From positions 1-45,141 of the forward strand of contig PBLK01000010.1 of NCBI GenBank assembly GCA_002721725.1: 45,141 bases of DNA, read 5' to 3'. The stretch is from Rhodobiaceae bacterium. Its GTDB lineage: Bacteria > Pseudomonadota > Alphaproteobacteria > RS24. Positions 29,442-36,691 of the stretch are shown one piece after another. The notes under the pieces were generated by a model. That model saw only the letters and a program-made list of their open reading frames with translations. It ran no database searches and was not told the DNA's origin. The position numbers were made by a program, and so were the translations under genes. How positions within the stretch are numbered: position 1 is the first letter of the stretch; each line of letters opens with the position of its first letter.

Positions 29442-30062
29442 ATGATTAAGCTTTTTACAGCGGTGAACGCACCCAATCCTCGAGCTTTGGAAAATATTAT
29501 CGCCATCAAACAGATTGAGGTTGAAACCATCACCATAGATTTGATTGGCGGCGAAAATCGCGGCGATGATTTCGTCAAAACGAACCCCGCGGGTCAGTTA
29601 CCCTGCATCGAATTGGAAGACGGGCAGGTGATTGCCGAAGTGGCGGCAATTGCCGAATATTTAGAGGAGTTGAAGCCCGACCCTGTGCTTGTTGGAAATA
29701 ATGCGGCTGAACGTGCCCATACGCGCATGCGCATGCGGCAAATTGATTATTTGATATTAGCCCCGGGTATGGCTGGTTTCCGCAATACTGAAGGTGCCGA
29801 TTTTTTCCGTTCCCGTATGCGTATTGATAAAACTATTGGCGAGCCGATGAAACGCAATACGGTGGACGGCTTGGTTTGGCTCAACAGCCAACTGGCTGGA
29901 CAAGACTTCATTTGCGGTGATCAATTGCGCTATGTCGATTGCATTTTCTATCCGCTGGCATTGTTTCTTTCCAAAGTCAGCATTCCGATTGGCGCTGAAT
30001 TGAAAAACCTAACTTCTTATATGCAGCGCTTGTCAGAGCACGACATTATCGGAGCAAGATAA
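29442..30062 (+). CDS. Glutathione S-transferase-like protein
   Basis: 206 residues with an N-terminal thioredoxin-like domain (MIKLFTAVNAPNPRALENI, NPAGQLPCIELEDGQVIAEVAAIAEYLEE) and a C-terminal helical domain. The NPxGQxPxxxxxxG core with following Glu-Val/Ala is the glutathione-binding pattern of GSTs. The usual Ser/Cys/Tyr position near residue 10 is Asn9-Ala10, so the catalytic residue is unclear. A strong GGGAGG site precedes the ATG. It lies 18 bases after the ene-reductase and overlaps the thioesterase start by one base, so it is cotranscribed and may conjugate products of the neighbouring enzyme. Confidence 0.83.
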   Translation: MIKLFTAVNAPNPRALENIIAIKQIEVETITIDLIGGENRGDDFVKTNPAGQLPCIELEDGQVIAEVAAIAEYLEELKPDPVLVGNNAAERAHTRMRMRQIDYLILAPGMAGFRNTEGADFFRSRMRIDKTIGEPMKRNTVDGLVWLNSQLAGQDFICGDQLRYVDCIFYPLALFLSKVSIPIGAELKNLTSYMQRLSEHDIIGAR

Positions 30063-30469
30063 TGCCGCTTAAAGGGTTCACGCCGGAAGTGACCAATTCC
30101 GAAATCGGCAAACTTATCGGACGCAAAATCATCAAGCTGGAGAAAGGCGAGAGCGAAGTGTCGTTTGAGATGACCGATGCATGGCTCAACATGCAGGGTA
30201 TTTTGCATGGCGGGGCCTTTGCGACCATGCTGGATACCGCTTGCGGCGCTGCCACTCGTAGCTTGTTGGATATGGAAAAATATCGGGGTCATGCAACGCT
30301 AGAATTAAAAACCAGCTATTTGAAGGCGGGCAGGCCTGGCCAGTATATCGCTAAAGGCAGGGTGCTGCGCATGGGGCGCAGCGTAGCCTATAGTGAGGCC
30401 AGCCTTTTTGACGGCGACGGCGTGTTGGTTTCAAAGGCCTCGGCAACTTTCAAATTATTGCCGAAGTAA
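30062..30469 (+). CDS. PaaI-type hotdog-fold thioesterase
   Basis: 135-residue single hotdog domain. The catalytic region reads GILHGGAFATMLDTACGAATRS, with the HGG turn and Asp in the long helix as in PaaI/YbgC-like acyl-CoA thioesterases. A TLELKTSYLKAGRPGQYIAKGRVLRMGRSVAYSEASLFDGDG strand set follows. It hydrolyses a CoA thioester, but the acyl group is unknown. The start overlaps the GST stop (TAATG); last gene of the ene-reductase/GST/thioesterase operon. Confidence 0.87.
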   Translation: MPLKGFTPEVTNSEIGKLIGRKIIKLEKGESEVSFEMTDAWLNMQGILHGGAFATMLDTACGAATRSLLDMEKYRGHATLELKTSYLKAGRPGQYIAKGRVLRMGRSVAYSEASLFDGDGVLVSKASATFKLLPK

Positions 30470-30490
30470 ACACTTGGTAAGTCGCTTATC

Positions 30491-30532
30491 GTCAATAGCG
30501 ATATTGACATAATAAGTGTCAATAATGATGAT
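30491..30532 (+). promoter_or_regulatory. Triple GTCAATA operator overlapping a TTGACA promoter
   Basis: Three GTCAATA elements alternate in orientation: 30491-30497 (forward), 30502-30508 (reverse), 30518-30524 (forward). The first two form a perfect 7-base palindrome with a 4-base spacer; the last two form an 8-base palindrome with a 7-base spacer. The middle element contains a consensus -35 TTGACA (30504-30509), followed 17 bases later by GATGAT (30527-30532). The DUF3604 gene starts 22 bases downstream. This looks like repressor control; the factor is not encoded next to it. Confidence 0.6.
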
Positions 30533-30553
30533 GAGAACACGGGGGATGTCGCA

Positions 30554-32788
30554 ATGTGGAAAAAACAAATTGCCACCAGCCTTGTGGCACTTTTTATCAG
30601 CACTGTCGGGCTTTATGTTTTTGCAGCCTATGATGACTGGTTCGGCCAGCCGCGTGGCAGCGGTCAAATTACCGGCGGCGAGCGCAGCGATGTTCTTACA
30701 AATGCCTTGGCGGCGGAGCAAGCGGCAATTGCGCGCGGCATGAACGAGCCCCCTGATAAACAAATTCTTTTCGGCGATTTGCACGTTCACACCACTTTCT
30801 CGACCGATGCCTTTTTATGGTCGCTGCCGATTTATGGAGGTGAGGGAGCGCACCCTCTGGCCGATGCGTGTGACTATGCCCGGCATTGTTCGGCGCTTGA
30901 TTTCTGGTCCATCACCGACCATGCCGAGGTGGCCACGCCTAGACGATGGGAGCAAACCAAACAGAGCATTCGCGCCTGTAATGCCATTTCAAGCAATGGT
31001 GAAAAGCCTGATATGGTCAGCTTTGTTGGCTTTGAATGGACGCAGGTGGGCCAGGTTCCGGAAGATCATTTTGGTCATAAAAACGTTATCTTCAAGGGCC
31101 TTGATGATTCTGAATTGGCCAAACGACCGATTGCATCGGGCGGTGTGGCGGTCAATACGCTGCGCACCAATGGAAAAGATTTGATACCTTTGCCGCTGGC
31201 TTTTAGTGACTTTAGAGGCCGACAAACATATTTTGATATCCGTCGCTTCCTGCAAGAGGCAGCCGAGGTTAGATTGTGCGACCCCAATGCTCCGATTACC
31301 GATTTGCCCGCGTCTTGTTTCGAGGTTGCTGAAACGCCAGGCGCGCTGGTTGACAGTCTGGAAGCCCAAGAGCTTGATCCGCTCATTATTCCACATGGAA
31401 CAACTTGGGGCTTTTACACGCCGGTAGGGGTGAATTTCGACAAGCATCTAAAGGCGGAAAACCGGCCCGAGAAAATGGAGCTGGTTGAAGTCATGTCGGG
31501 GCATGGCAATTCGGAGGAATATCGTTCTTTCCGTGGTGCCATTAATATCGATAGCGATGCTCTAACAGCGGATTGCCCCGTGCCAACGATTGATTATCTG
31601 CCTATGTGCTGGCGCGCTGGCGAGATTATCAAAGAGCGTTGCTTGATCGACGGCGATGATGTGGCTGAATGTGAAGTGCGTGCAAAACGAACGCGAGATA
31701 TTGCCGCCGTGTTTAGTGTCGCGGCCCATCTGTCAGTTCCCGGTACACACATTGAAGAATGGCTCGATGCGGGGCAGTGTCGCGATTGCTTTCTGCCAAG
31801 TTTCGGCTATCGCCCAGGTAATAGCGTGCAATATGCTCTGGCCATTCGAAACTTTGATGATCCGAATGCGCCAACCCGCCTGAATTGGGGTTTTATCGCG
31901 TCAAGCGACAATCACCGTGCCCGCCCCGGAACGGGCTATAAAAACGTTGACCGCACGCGCACAACAGAGGCGGTGCATCTGGAAGAAGAATGGCGCAAGC
32001 GGGTCTTCCCGAAGGGTAACAAAGCCAGCGAGCCACTGGTTCTGGATCGAGCTGAATTGATGGAGCGTGGTTTTGGTGCAACAGAACAAGAGCGGCAAGC
32101 CAGTTTTTGGACAACTGGCGGCCTTGCTGCCGTGCATGCCGAAGGGCGCACGCGCGAAGAAATATTTGAAGCCATAAAACGCCGCGAGACTTATGGCACG
32201 AGCGGCCCGCGCATTTTGCTTTGGTTCAATACCAAAGATGGTGTGCCGATGGGCGGCACGACCAAGCGCAGTGGCTCACCCATTTTCGAGGTGAAAGCGG
32301 TTGGTGCGCATAAGCAAAAGCAGGGCTGCGCCGATGAAACGGTGGCGGCTTTGGGGGCAGAGCGTATCCAAAAACTTTGCGCCAATGAATGCTTCAATCC
32401 ATCCAGTGAGCGCATGAAAATAACCCGGTTTGAAGTGGTGCGCATTCGGCCGCAAGTGAGCCCCGACGAGGCGGTTGAGAAGCTAATTGAAGACCCGTGG
32501 AAGGTCATTCCGTGCAACGATACGGGCAATGGCTGTCAGGCGACCTTCAGCGACCCCGAATTTGCCGGTAGCAATCGCATGGCAACTTACTACGTGCGCG
32601 CCATTCAAGAACCCTCCAAGAAAATCAATGCTGATAATTTACGCTGCACTTATGACGATGAAGGTAATTGTGTCGAGGTTAATATGTGCTATGGCGACGA
32701 CCGCACGCCGCGCGATGATGAGTGCTTGGGCGAGGTTGAAGAGCGTGCTTGGTCGTCGCCTATTTATGTCGAGCACAGCAAAGAGTGA
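30554..32788 (+). CDS. DUF3604 protein with PHP-like metal motifs, membrane-anchored or exported
   Basis: 744-residue protein with an N-terminal hydrophobic helix (about 6-25) serving as signal or anchor, so the bulk is probably periplasmic. It matches the DUF3604 family, distantly related to PHP metal-dependent phosphoesterases: FGDLHVHTTFSTDA at 73-86 with His77 and His79, and DFWSITDHAE with Asp122-His123, both typical of PHP metal sites. WGFIASSDNHRARPGTGY later in the chain is another His/Asp motif. Many Cys residues (for example CRDCF, CADE, CANEC) suggest disulfides. Substrate and role are not known. Transcribed alone from a promoter with a triple operator; a terminator lies 160 bases past the stop. 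Confidence 0.83.
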   Translation: MWKKQIATSLVALFISTVGLYVFAAYDDWFGQPRGSGQITGGERSDVLTNALAAEQAAIARGMNEPPDKQILFGDLHVHTTFSTDAFLWSLPIYGGEGAHPLADACDYARHCSALDFWSITDHAEVATPRRWEQTKQSIRACNAISSNGEKPDMVSFVGFEWTQVGQVPEDHFGHKNVIFKGLDDSELAKRPIASGGVAVNTLRTNGKDLIPLPLAFSDFRGRQTYFDIRRFLQEAAEVRLCDPNAPITDLPASCFEVAETPGALVDSLEAQELDPLIIPHGTTWGFYTPVGVNFDKHLKAENRPEKMELVEVMSGHGNSEEYRSFRGAINIDSDALTADCPVPTIDYLPMCWRAGEIIKERCLIDGDDVAECEVRAKRTRDIAAVFSVAAHLSVPGTHIEEWLDAGQCRDCFLPSFGYRPGNSVQYALAIRNFDDPNAPTRLNWGFIASSDNHRARPGTGYKNVDRTRTTEAVHLEEEWRKRVFPKGNKASEPLVLDRAELMERGFGATEQERQASFWTTGGLAAVHAEGRTREEIFEAIKRRETYGTSGPRILLWFNTKDGVPMGGTTKRSGSPIFEVKAVGAHKQKQGCADETVAALGAERIQKLCANECFNPSSERMKITRFEVVRIRPQVSPDEAVEKLIEDPWKVIPCNDTGNGCQATFSDPEFAGSNRMATYYVRAIQEPSKKINADNLRCTYDDEGNCVEVNMCYGDDRTPRDDECLGEVEERAWSSPIYVEHSKE

Positions 32789-32859
32789 GGGGGTGGCACG
32801 CATGCAAAAACAAATCGATCAGATTCTGGGTGTTGTTCACTCTGGCTCGCTCTCCGGCT
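32789..32859. other. Non-coding stretch between the DUF3604 gene and the tRNA-Ser remnant
   Basis: About 70 bases with no supported gene; an open frame here (to 32876) is a shadow continuing from the DUF3604 region. It marks the left flank of the suspected island. Confidence 0.4.
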
Positions 32860-32919
32860 TGGCCGCGGAGGTTTGAATCCTCGGTACGCGCAAGCGCTCA
32901 ACAGTTGTCAGGACTGCTA
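32860..32919 (-). pseudogene. Degenerate tRNA-Ser(UGA) fragment, 3' half
   Basis: Minus-strand sequence matches the intact tRNA-Ser at 37363-37452 in the anticodon arm, long variable arm and part of the T arm. The variable arm GAGCGCTTGCGCGTACC compares with GAGCGTTTGCGCGTTCC. The anticodon arm is GCAGT-CCTGACA-ACTGT against GCGGT-CTTGAAA-ACCGT, still with TGA as anticodon. Over roughly 37 aligned bases I count about six or seven differences. The D arm and acceptor stem are not recognisable and the T stem is shortened, so it cannot be a working tRNA. It has the same orientation as the intact gene and could be a decayed attachment-site copy. Confidence 0.7.
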
Positions 32920-32947
32920 ACTTAAAGGGGCCGCACATCATAAATTG

Positions 32948-32972
32948 GCTTAGACGTCTCCTGAGCTTTTTT
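32948..32972 (+). terminator. Terminator for the DUF3604 transcript
   Basis: Stem GCTTAG/CTGAGC (one wobble) with a 7-base loop followed by TTTTTT on the plus strand. It ends inside the stop codon of the convergent small secreted gene at 32971. Confidence 0.65.
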
Positions 32973-33315
32973 AATTGTTACATTTTACTGTGCCAGATGC
33001 AGAACCTGTTACAAAAATATATGCCTTAAATGGAGATACTTTGCGAATATCCAACTGAGCCTCTGTATCGGGCGTTAGCGTCAGAACTGAACCGAGCATG
33101 ACACCCGGAAGCAAATCTAATTCGTATTTCAGCTTGGCTTCTGCGGTTTCGCCAATTCCTACACTCGTTATATCACCGTCGGATAGAGGTGCATTAAATG
33201 TAAGGACGAGTGTATCTGGCGAGCACAAGGCACTTTGTAACGAAGCAGCCTTTACCGTTGAAATGGATGTCAATATTAGCGCTGCCAGGGTCAAAATCTT
33301 GTTGTTCGTTTTCAT
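32971..33315 (-). CDS. Small secreted protein A of the island, function unknown
   Basis: 114-residue product with a signal peptide (LILTSISTVKA|ASL). The mature chain is mostly predicted beta strands, with one Cys near each end (Cys31 in SALCSPDTLVLTFNA and Cys112 in GTVKCNN), suggesting one disulfide closing a small domain. It shares the opening pattern SxxSAxCS-TxxxTFNA and the C-terminal Cys with the next gene upstream, so the two are tandem paralogues. Strong AGGAGG ribosome binding site. Last gene of the island operon; no named family recognised. Confidence 0.7.
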   Translation of the reverse strand: MKTNNKILTLAALILTSISTVKAASLQSALCSPDTLVLTFNAPLSDGDITSVGIGETAEAKLKYELDLLPGVMLGSVLTLTPDTEAQLDIRKVSPFKAYIFVTGSASGTVKCNN

Positions 33316-33324
33316 TTAGGCCTC

Positions 33325-33726
33325 CTATTGGCACAAAACTGAAGAGGTAATATCTGATGCAGTGGCAGAGATAGACAACGGCCATATGTCCCAATTATTT
33401 ATGTCTCGGTAGTTTTCCAGGGTCGGGTAAACCGTGTAAACAGTATTTCCCGAACTCCACTCCCCGCCAACTGTATCAAGAGCGACCTTGTCAGACTCGG
33501 AAGATGAAGCAGCAGTTTTCTTAAAGCTCAGAGCTGACAACGCCGAATTATCCGTCTGTTCACTATCAGTCGTTGCTGTAACCGCATCTACTGCTGCATT
33601 AAATGTCACAATGACAGTGGGCGATGAGCAAGCGGCCGATACTATTGATTGTGCATGAGCAATCTGTAAGGAAGCAATAATTATTGCTGCGCCGCCCCAA
33701 AAAGATGTCTTTACTGATTTTCTCAT
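33325..33726 (-). CDS. Small secreted protein B of the island, paralogue of A
   Basis: 133 residues with a signal peptide (IIIASLQIAHA|QSI), then SAACSSPTVIVTFNAAV and a Ser/Thr/Asp-rich middle, ending SSVLCQ. Cys33 and Cys132 bracket the mature domain as in protein A. Start chosen at 33726, preceded by GGAGGAAATT; the frame is open 17 codons upstream into the lectin gene end, without a better site. It begins 13 bases after the lectin-like gene stop, so it is cotranscribed. It may be a secreted partner or subunit of the lectin-like protein; that is inference. Confidence 0.7.
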   Translation of the reverse strand: MRKSVKTSFWGGAAIIIASLQIAHAQSIVSAACSSPTVIVTFNAAVDAVTATTDSEQTDNSALSALSFKKTAASSSESDKVALDTVGGEWSSGNTVYTVYPTLENYRDINNWDIWPLSISATASDITSSVLCQ

Positions 33727-33739
33727 AATTTCCTCCAAA

Positions 33740-35908
33740 TCACCGATGGGTACAAAATTGCCCTTCGGTTGACACATTGTAAGTTTTCACCTCTGTAAGA
33801 TCGAGTGCTCCGCCGCCTACCTGTCCATAAATGGCGTCATTTCTAGGACCACCCCATTCAACGATATACCCATGAATTCGATTGTCTGTGACCTTATAGT
33901 CGTTCCATTTACCGTGACCGTAAACATGCAACATGTGTTCGTTTCGGCAGTTATTCGGCTCGAGCCTATTAAAGTTTTCATACGCCCCATCGTGAGGCGT
34001 AAAATTTTTGCCAGTTCTGCAGCCGCTATTATTGTCGGTTCCGATCGGAGTTCCACGTTCGGGCCCAGTGACCCAAACCCACTTACTTTCCCCCCGCCAA
34101 GAATTTGAAAAAGGCTTGCCATCCGTCCGATCCAAGTTGTCATCGAATTCGTCGTCGGCGACATCGCACCAGCCCCTCACATTAGAATTGTGAAGATGAT
34201 CACATCCGCCAATCCAACCCTGGCCTTGAATTTTAGGCTGAATATATAATTGCTCAGCACCAGAGGTAATGGTCGCTAGATAAGGTTTTAAACCAAACAG
34301 GTAATGGATATCAGACGGGTTTGAATAGCTATTATCGTTTACGTCATCCATAACAACATGAAAATCTACTTTTCTATCTGGAAAATATTCATAAAAATGC
34401 CAGCCACCTGTCTCAGGATGTAAGAAAGGAACTTTATTGCTCATTGAGAAAATGAGGCTGCGGTTCGTCTGCCCAATGGCTCCGGTCGAGTTGTAGATAA
34501 AACCAACCTTTTTAAAAATATTGACCCAGTTTGCCTCGCTGGTTGTTCCATAAAAGCGAAGAATACCTGAACTAGACGAGTATGTGGCGGTAATTCCTGA
34601 ATATCCAAAATTTGAGTAGCTTTTGCCATTCGCCGTTGACCTTGATGTCGCCCCCTTAACAAATAATAAATCCTTAGAATTATGATTTCCCGATATTGTA
34701 ACGGCAGCTCCCGAAATATTGCCAGCTGAGCCTGCATTAAAATCAGAGGCCGATATGCCGTTATTGACTACGCAACCCTCTTCATTGGTCACGGTCACTG
34801 TCAAATTGTTCAGCGTCTCGGCAAGGCCATAGGAATTCTCGTTGTTATCGGTAACCGTAACGGTGATATTATATGTTCCGGCATCAAGGTCGTGAATGTC
34901 ATCAACTCCAGAGGCGCCCGTATTAACAACAATATGACCATCGGGGTCTACCGTGAAAGGGTTGTCTGGATCACTGGCCGACCAGCTGGTCGGCCCCTTT
35001 GACACGGTAACAGCGAAGGTCACATTATTTTGCGCGGACGAGCAACCGCTCCCACCTCGCACTTTACACGATCCGTCATAGACGATGAGTGCGCTAGTTT
35101 GAGGTGTATTGTGGGCACCATCAAGTGTTAAAGATGATGGCGCTATTATTTGAGGCGGATTAACAACCCAGCCATTCCCGGCCGAAATTGCCGAATTAAT
35201 TTCACTGGCGGAAGGGTTTCCCCCTAGTGCTGCAAGTTCCTGCAAATAAGCACTTGCAAACAGGCCCGGGTCGCCAGCTGGCTGGATGACTGTAGCCGTT
35301 ATATTGGGATCAATAGCTAAAAGCGCCACAATTTCTGCGTTTTCAATTGAACCGTCATGATTGGTGTCGAAAAGCTGCAAATTATTGTCGACAACGGCTG
35401 TTGTTGCGGTATCAGCCGCATCTATAGTCTGGGCTAGGTTGGAGAGCGCAGACGAACCAGCATCTGAGAGGGACGTGCTTACGAAATTTTGCGCTGCTGA
35501 TGCCGCGCCTGCAAGGCAGGCATCGTCAACGATTCCGCAGGCATCAAGATGTTCCAGTATAAAAATAGCTTGCTCGGAAGATACCCCATTAAAGTTAGCC
35601 CCATATGACCAGCTCAGCGTATTATTTACTTCAGAGCATTCAAGCAAGCCGTCGGCATTTGCATCCATGAAAAAGATTGCTTCTGGAAAAATATTGGCAG
35701 AGCAATCCGCTTTTAGTTGGTTAATTGTCGAACTTAGATCAGCGGAAGGAACGTTTTCATAGCTGGCTAGACCATGAACAAAACTATTAGCTGATCCAGT
35801 TTCAAAAGCGCCCGTCCCGTATTCCGACGTTGAGAATTGTGCTCTTGCGGCGAAGCTTAAAGCTAGGGCGAACCCAAGTATCACTAAAGAAAACCGAAAT
35901 GAATTCAT
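33740..35908 (-). CDS. Large secreted protein with EF-hands, cadherin-like region and C-type lectin-like domain
   Basis: 722 residues, exported (signal peptide 1-23, LALSFAARA|QFS). Two textbook EF-hand loops are present, DANADGLLECSE (82-93) and DTNHDGSIENAE (181-192), so calcium binding is likely. Residues about 255-375 look cadherin/Ig-like (TYNITVTVTDNNENSYG), and about 380-495 resembles the bacterial module that often precedes lectin-like domains. From about 540, a C-type lectin-like domain follows: YLATITSGAEQLYI, GWIGGCDH, KWVWVTG, EPN at 650-652, KWNDY at 667-671 and GYIVEWGG. EPN and WND are the calcium and sugar-binding motifs of mannose-type lectins. Visibly more AT-rich than its flanks. 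Probable surface adhesin or carbohydrate-binding protein; the ligand is unknown. Confidence 0.8.
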   Translation of the reverse strand: MNSFRFSLVILGFALALSFAARAQFSTSEYGTGAFETGSANSFVHGLASYENVPSADLSSTINQLKADCSANIFPEAIFFMDANADGLLECSEVNNTLSWSYGANFNGVSSEQAIFILEHLDACGIVDDACLAGAASAAQNFVSTSLSDAGSSALSNLAQTIDAADTATTAVVDNNLQLFDTNHDGSIENAEIVALLAIDPNITATVIQPAGDPGLFASAYLQELAALGGNPSASEINSAISAGNGWVVNPPQIIAPSSLTLDGAHNTPQTSALIVYDGSCKVRGGSGCSSAQNNVTFAVTVSKGPTSWSASDPDNPFTVDPDGHIVVNTGASGVDDIHDLDAGTYNITVTVTDNNENSYGLAETLNNLTVTVTNEEGCVVNNGISASDFNAGSAGNISGAAVTISGNHNSKDLLFVKGATSRSTANGKSYSNFGYSGITATYSSSSGILRFYGTTSEANWVNIFKKVGFIYNSTGAIGQTNRSLIFSMSNKVPFLHPETGGWHFYEYFPDRKVDFHVVMDDVNDNSYSNPSDIHYLFGLKPYLATITSGAEQLYIQPKIQGQGWIGGCDHLHNSNVRGWCDVADDEFDDNLDRTDGKPFSNSWRGESKWVWVTGPERGTPIGTDNNSGCRTGKNFTPHDGAYENFNRLEPNNCRNEHMLHVYGHGKWNDYKVTDNRIHGYIVEWGGPRNDAIYGQVGGGALDLTEVKTYNVSTEGQFCTHR

Positions 35909-35923
35909 TTTAAATTCTCTATT

Positions 35924-36580
35924 TTAAGTTTGCGGAGTATTAGGAGTTGGGCACAAGTTAGGGTTATTTTTCAAGAAATTTTTTTGGCAATTTAGTGGAT
36001 CAGGATCAATAGAACAAAAGTCAGTAACATCAGTAGTATTGCAATAATCTTGATTGGAGCAGACGCATGTATAAATCTTGTAGTCGCCTTGCTTGAGAGA
36101 TGCAGAGCTATTCGCGCAAGCCACCATAACCATTCCTCGCGGTACGGAAATTACAGTTGCTGAAGCTGATGTAAAAGCACTCTTGAACCCGCATCCATCC
36201 AGCAAACCAGTTGAGGCATTTTTTATCACGCCAGGCCAATTAAGTGCTAAATTTCCGTTAAAGCCGCGTGGGCAGCTAGAATTAGCTGGGCTTTTCCCCT
36301 TCTGCACGACATTCATTTCATTTAGTATTTTTGAAACTTGGGTGCCGCAGCTAGTGGTGGCGGTTACACCCCTATTAATCTCACTAGGGCCGCCCCCGCC
36401 TTCGGTAATTAGTAAATTGTCCACATTGATAGCTCGTGCAACAGCAGTTTGGTTTGCTTTAGTTGCCTCGTCTTGCGTGGCTTCTAGGTATCCTTGATAG
36501 CCGACTGTTCCAATGGCCGCCAAAAGGCCAATGATTGCGACAACCGTTAGTAATTCAATAAGTGAAAAACCCGACCGCAT
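35924..36580 (-). CDS. Type IV prepilin-like protein with ten cysteines
   Basis: 218 residues beginning MRSG|FSLIELLTVVAIIGLLAAIGTVGYQGYLEA: a very short prepilin leader with Gly at -1, Phe at +1 and Glu at +5, then the N-terminal pilin helix, so processing by a PilD-type prepilin peptidase is expected. The globular part has ten Cys (including CVCSNQDYC), unusual for pilins, which generally have two to four. The frame extends only to a TTG upstream; ATG at 36580 with GGGA is chosen. No assembly ATPase, platform protein or secretin gene is present in the window, so it must use machinery encoded elsewhere. 15 bases separate it from the lectin-like gene. Confidence 0.82.
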   Translation of the reverse strand: MRSGFSLIELLTVVAIIGLLAAIGTVGYQGYLEATQDEATKANQTAVARAINVDNLLITEGGGGPSEINRGVTATTSCGTQVSKILNEMNVVQKGKSPANSSCPRGFNGNLALNWPGVIKNASTGLLDGCGFKSAFTSASATVISVPRGMVMVACANSSASLKQGDYKIYTCVCSNQDYCNTTDVTDFCSIDPDPLNCQKNFLKNNPNLCPTPNTPQT

Positions 36581-36691
36581 ATAAAATCCCAATTAGTAAA
36601 AGAAAGTTAGCCAAATGCGCGTCGGGCCTCAATCATTTTCTTGGATGTTAAAGCTGTATCAAATTGGGCTTTACACTGATCAATCTGTAAA

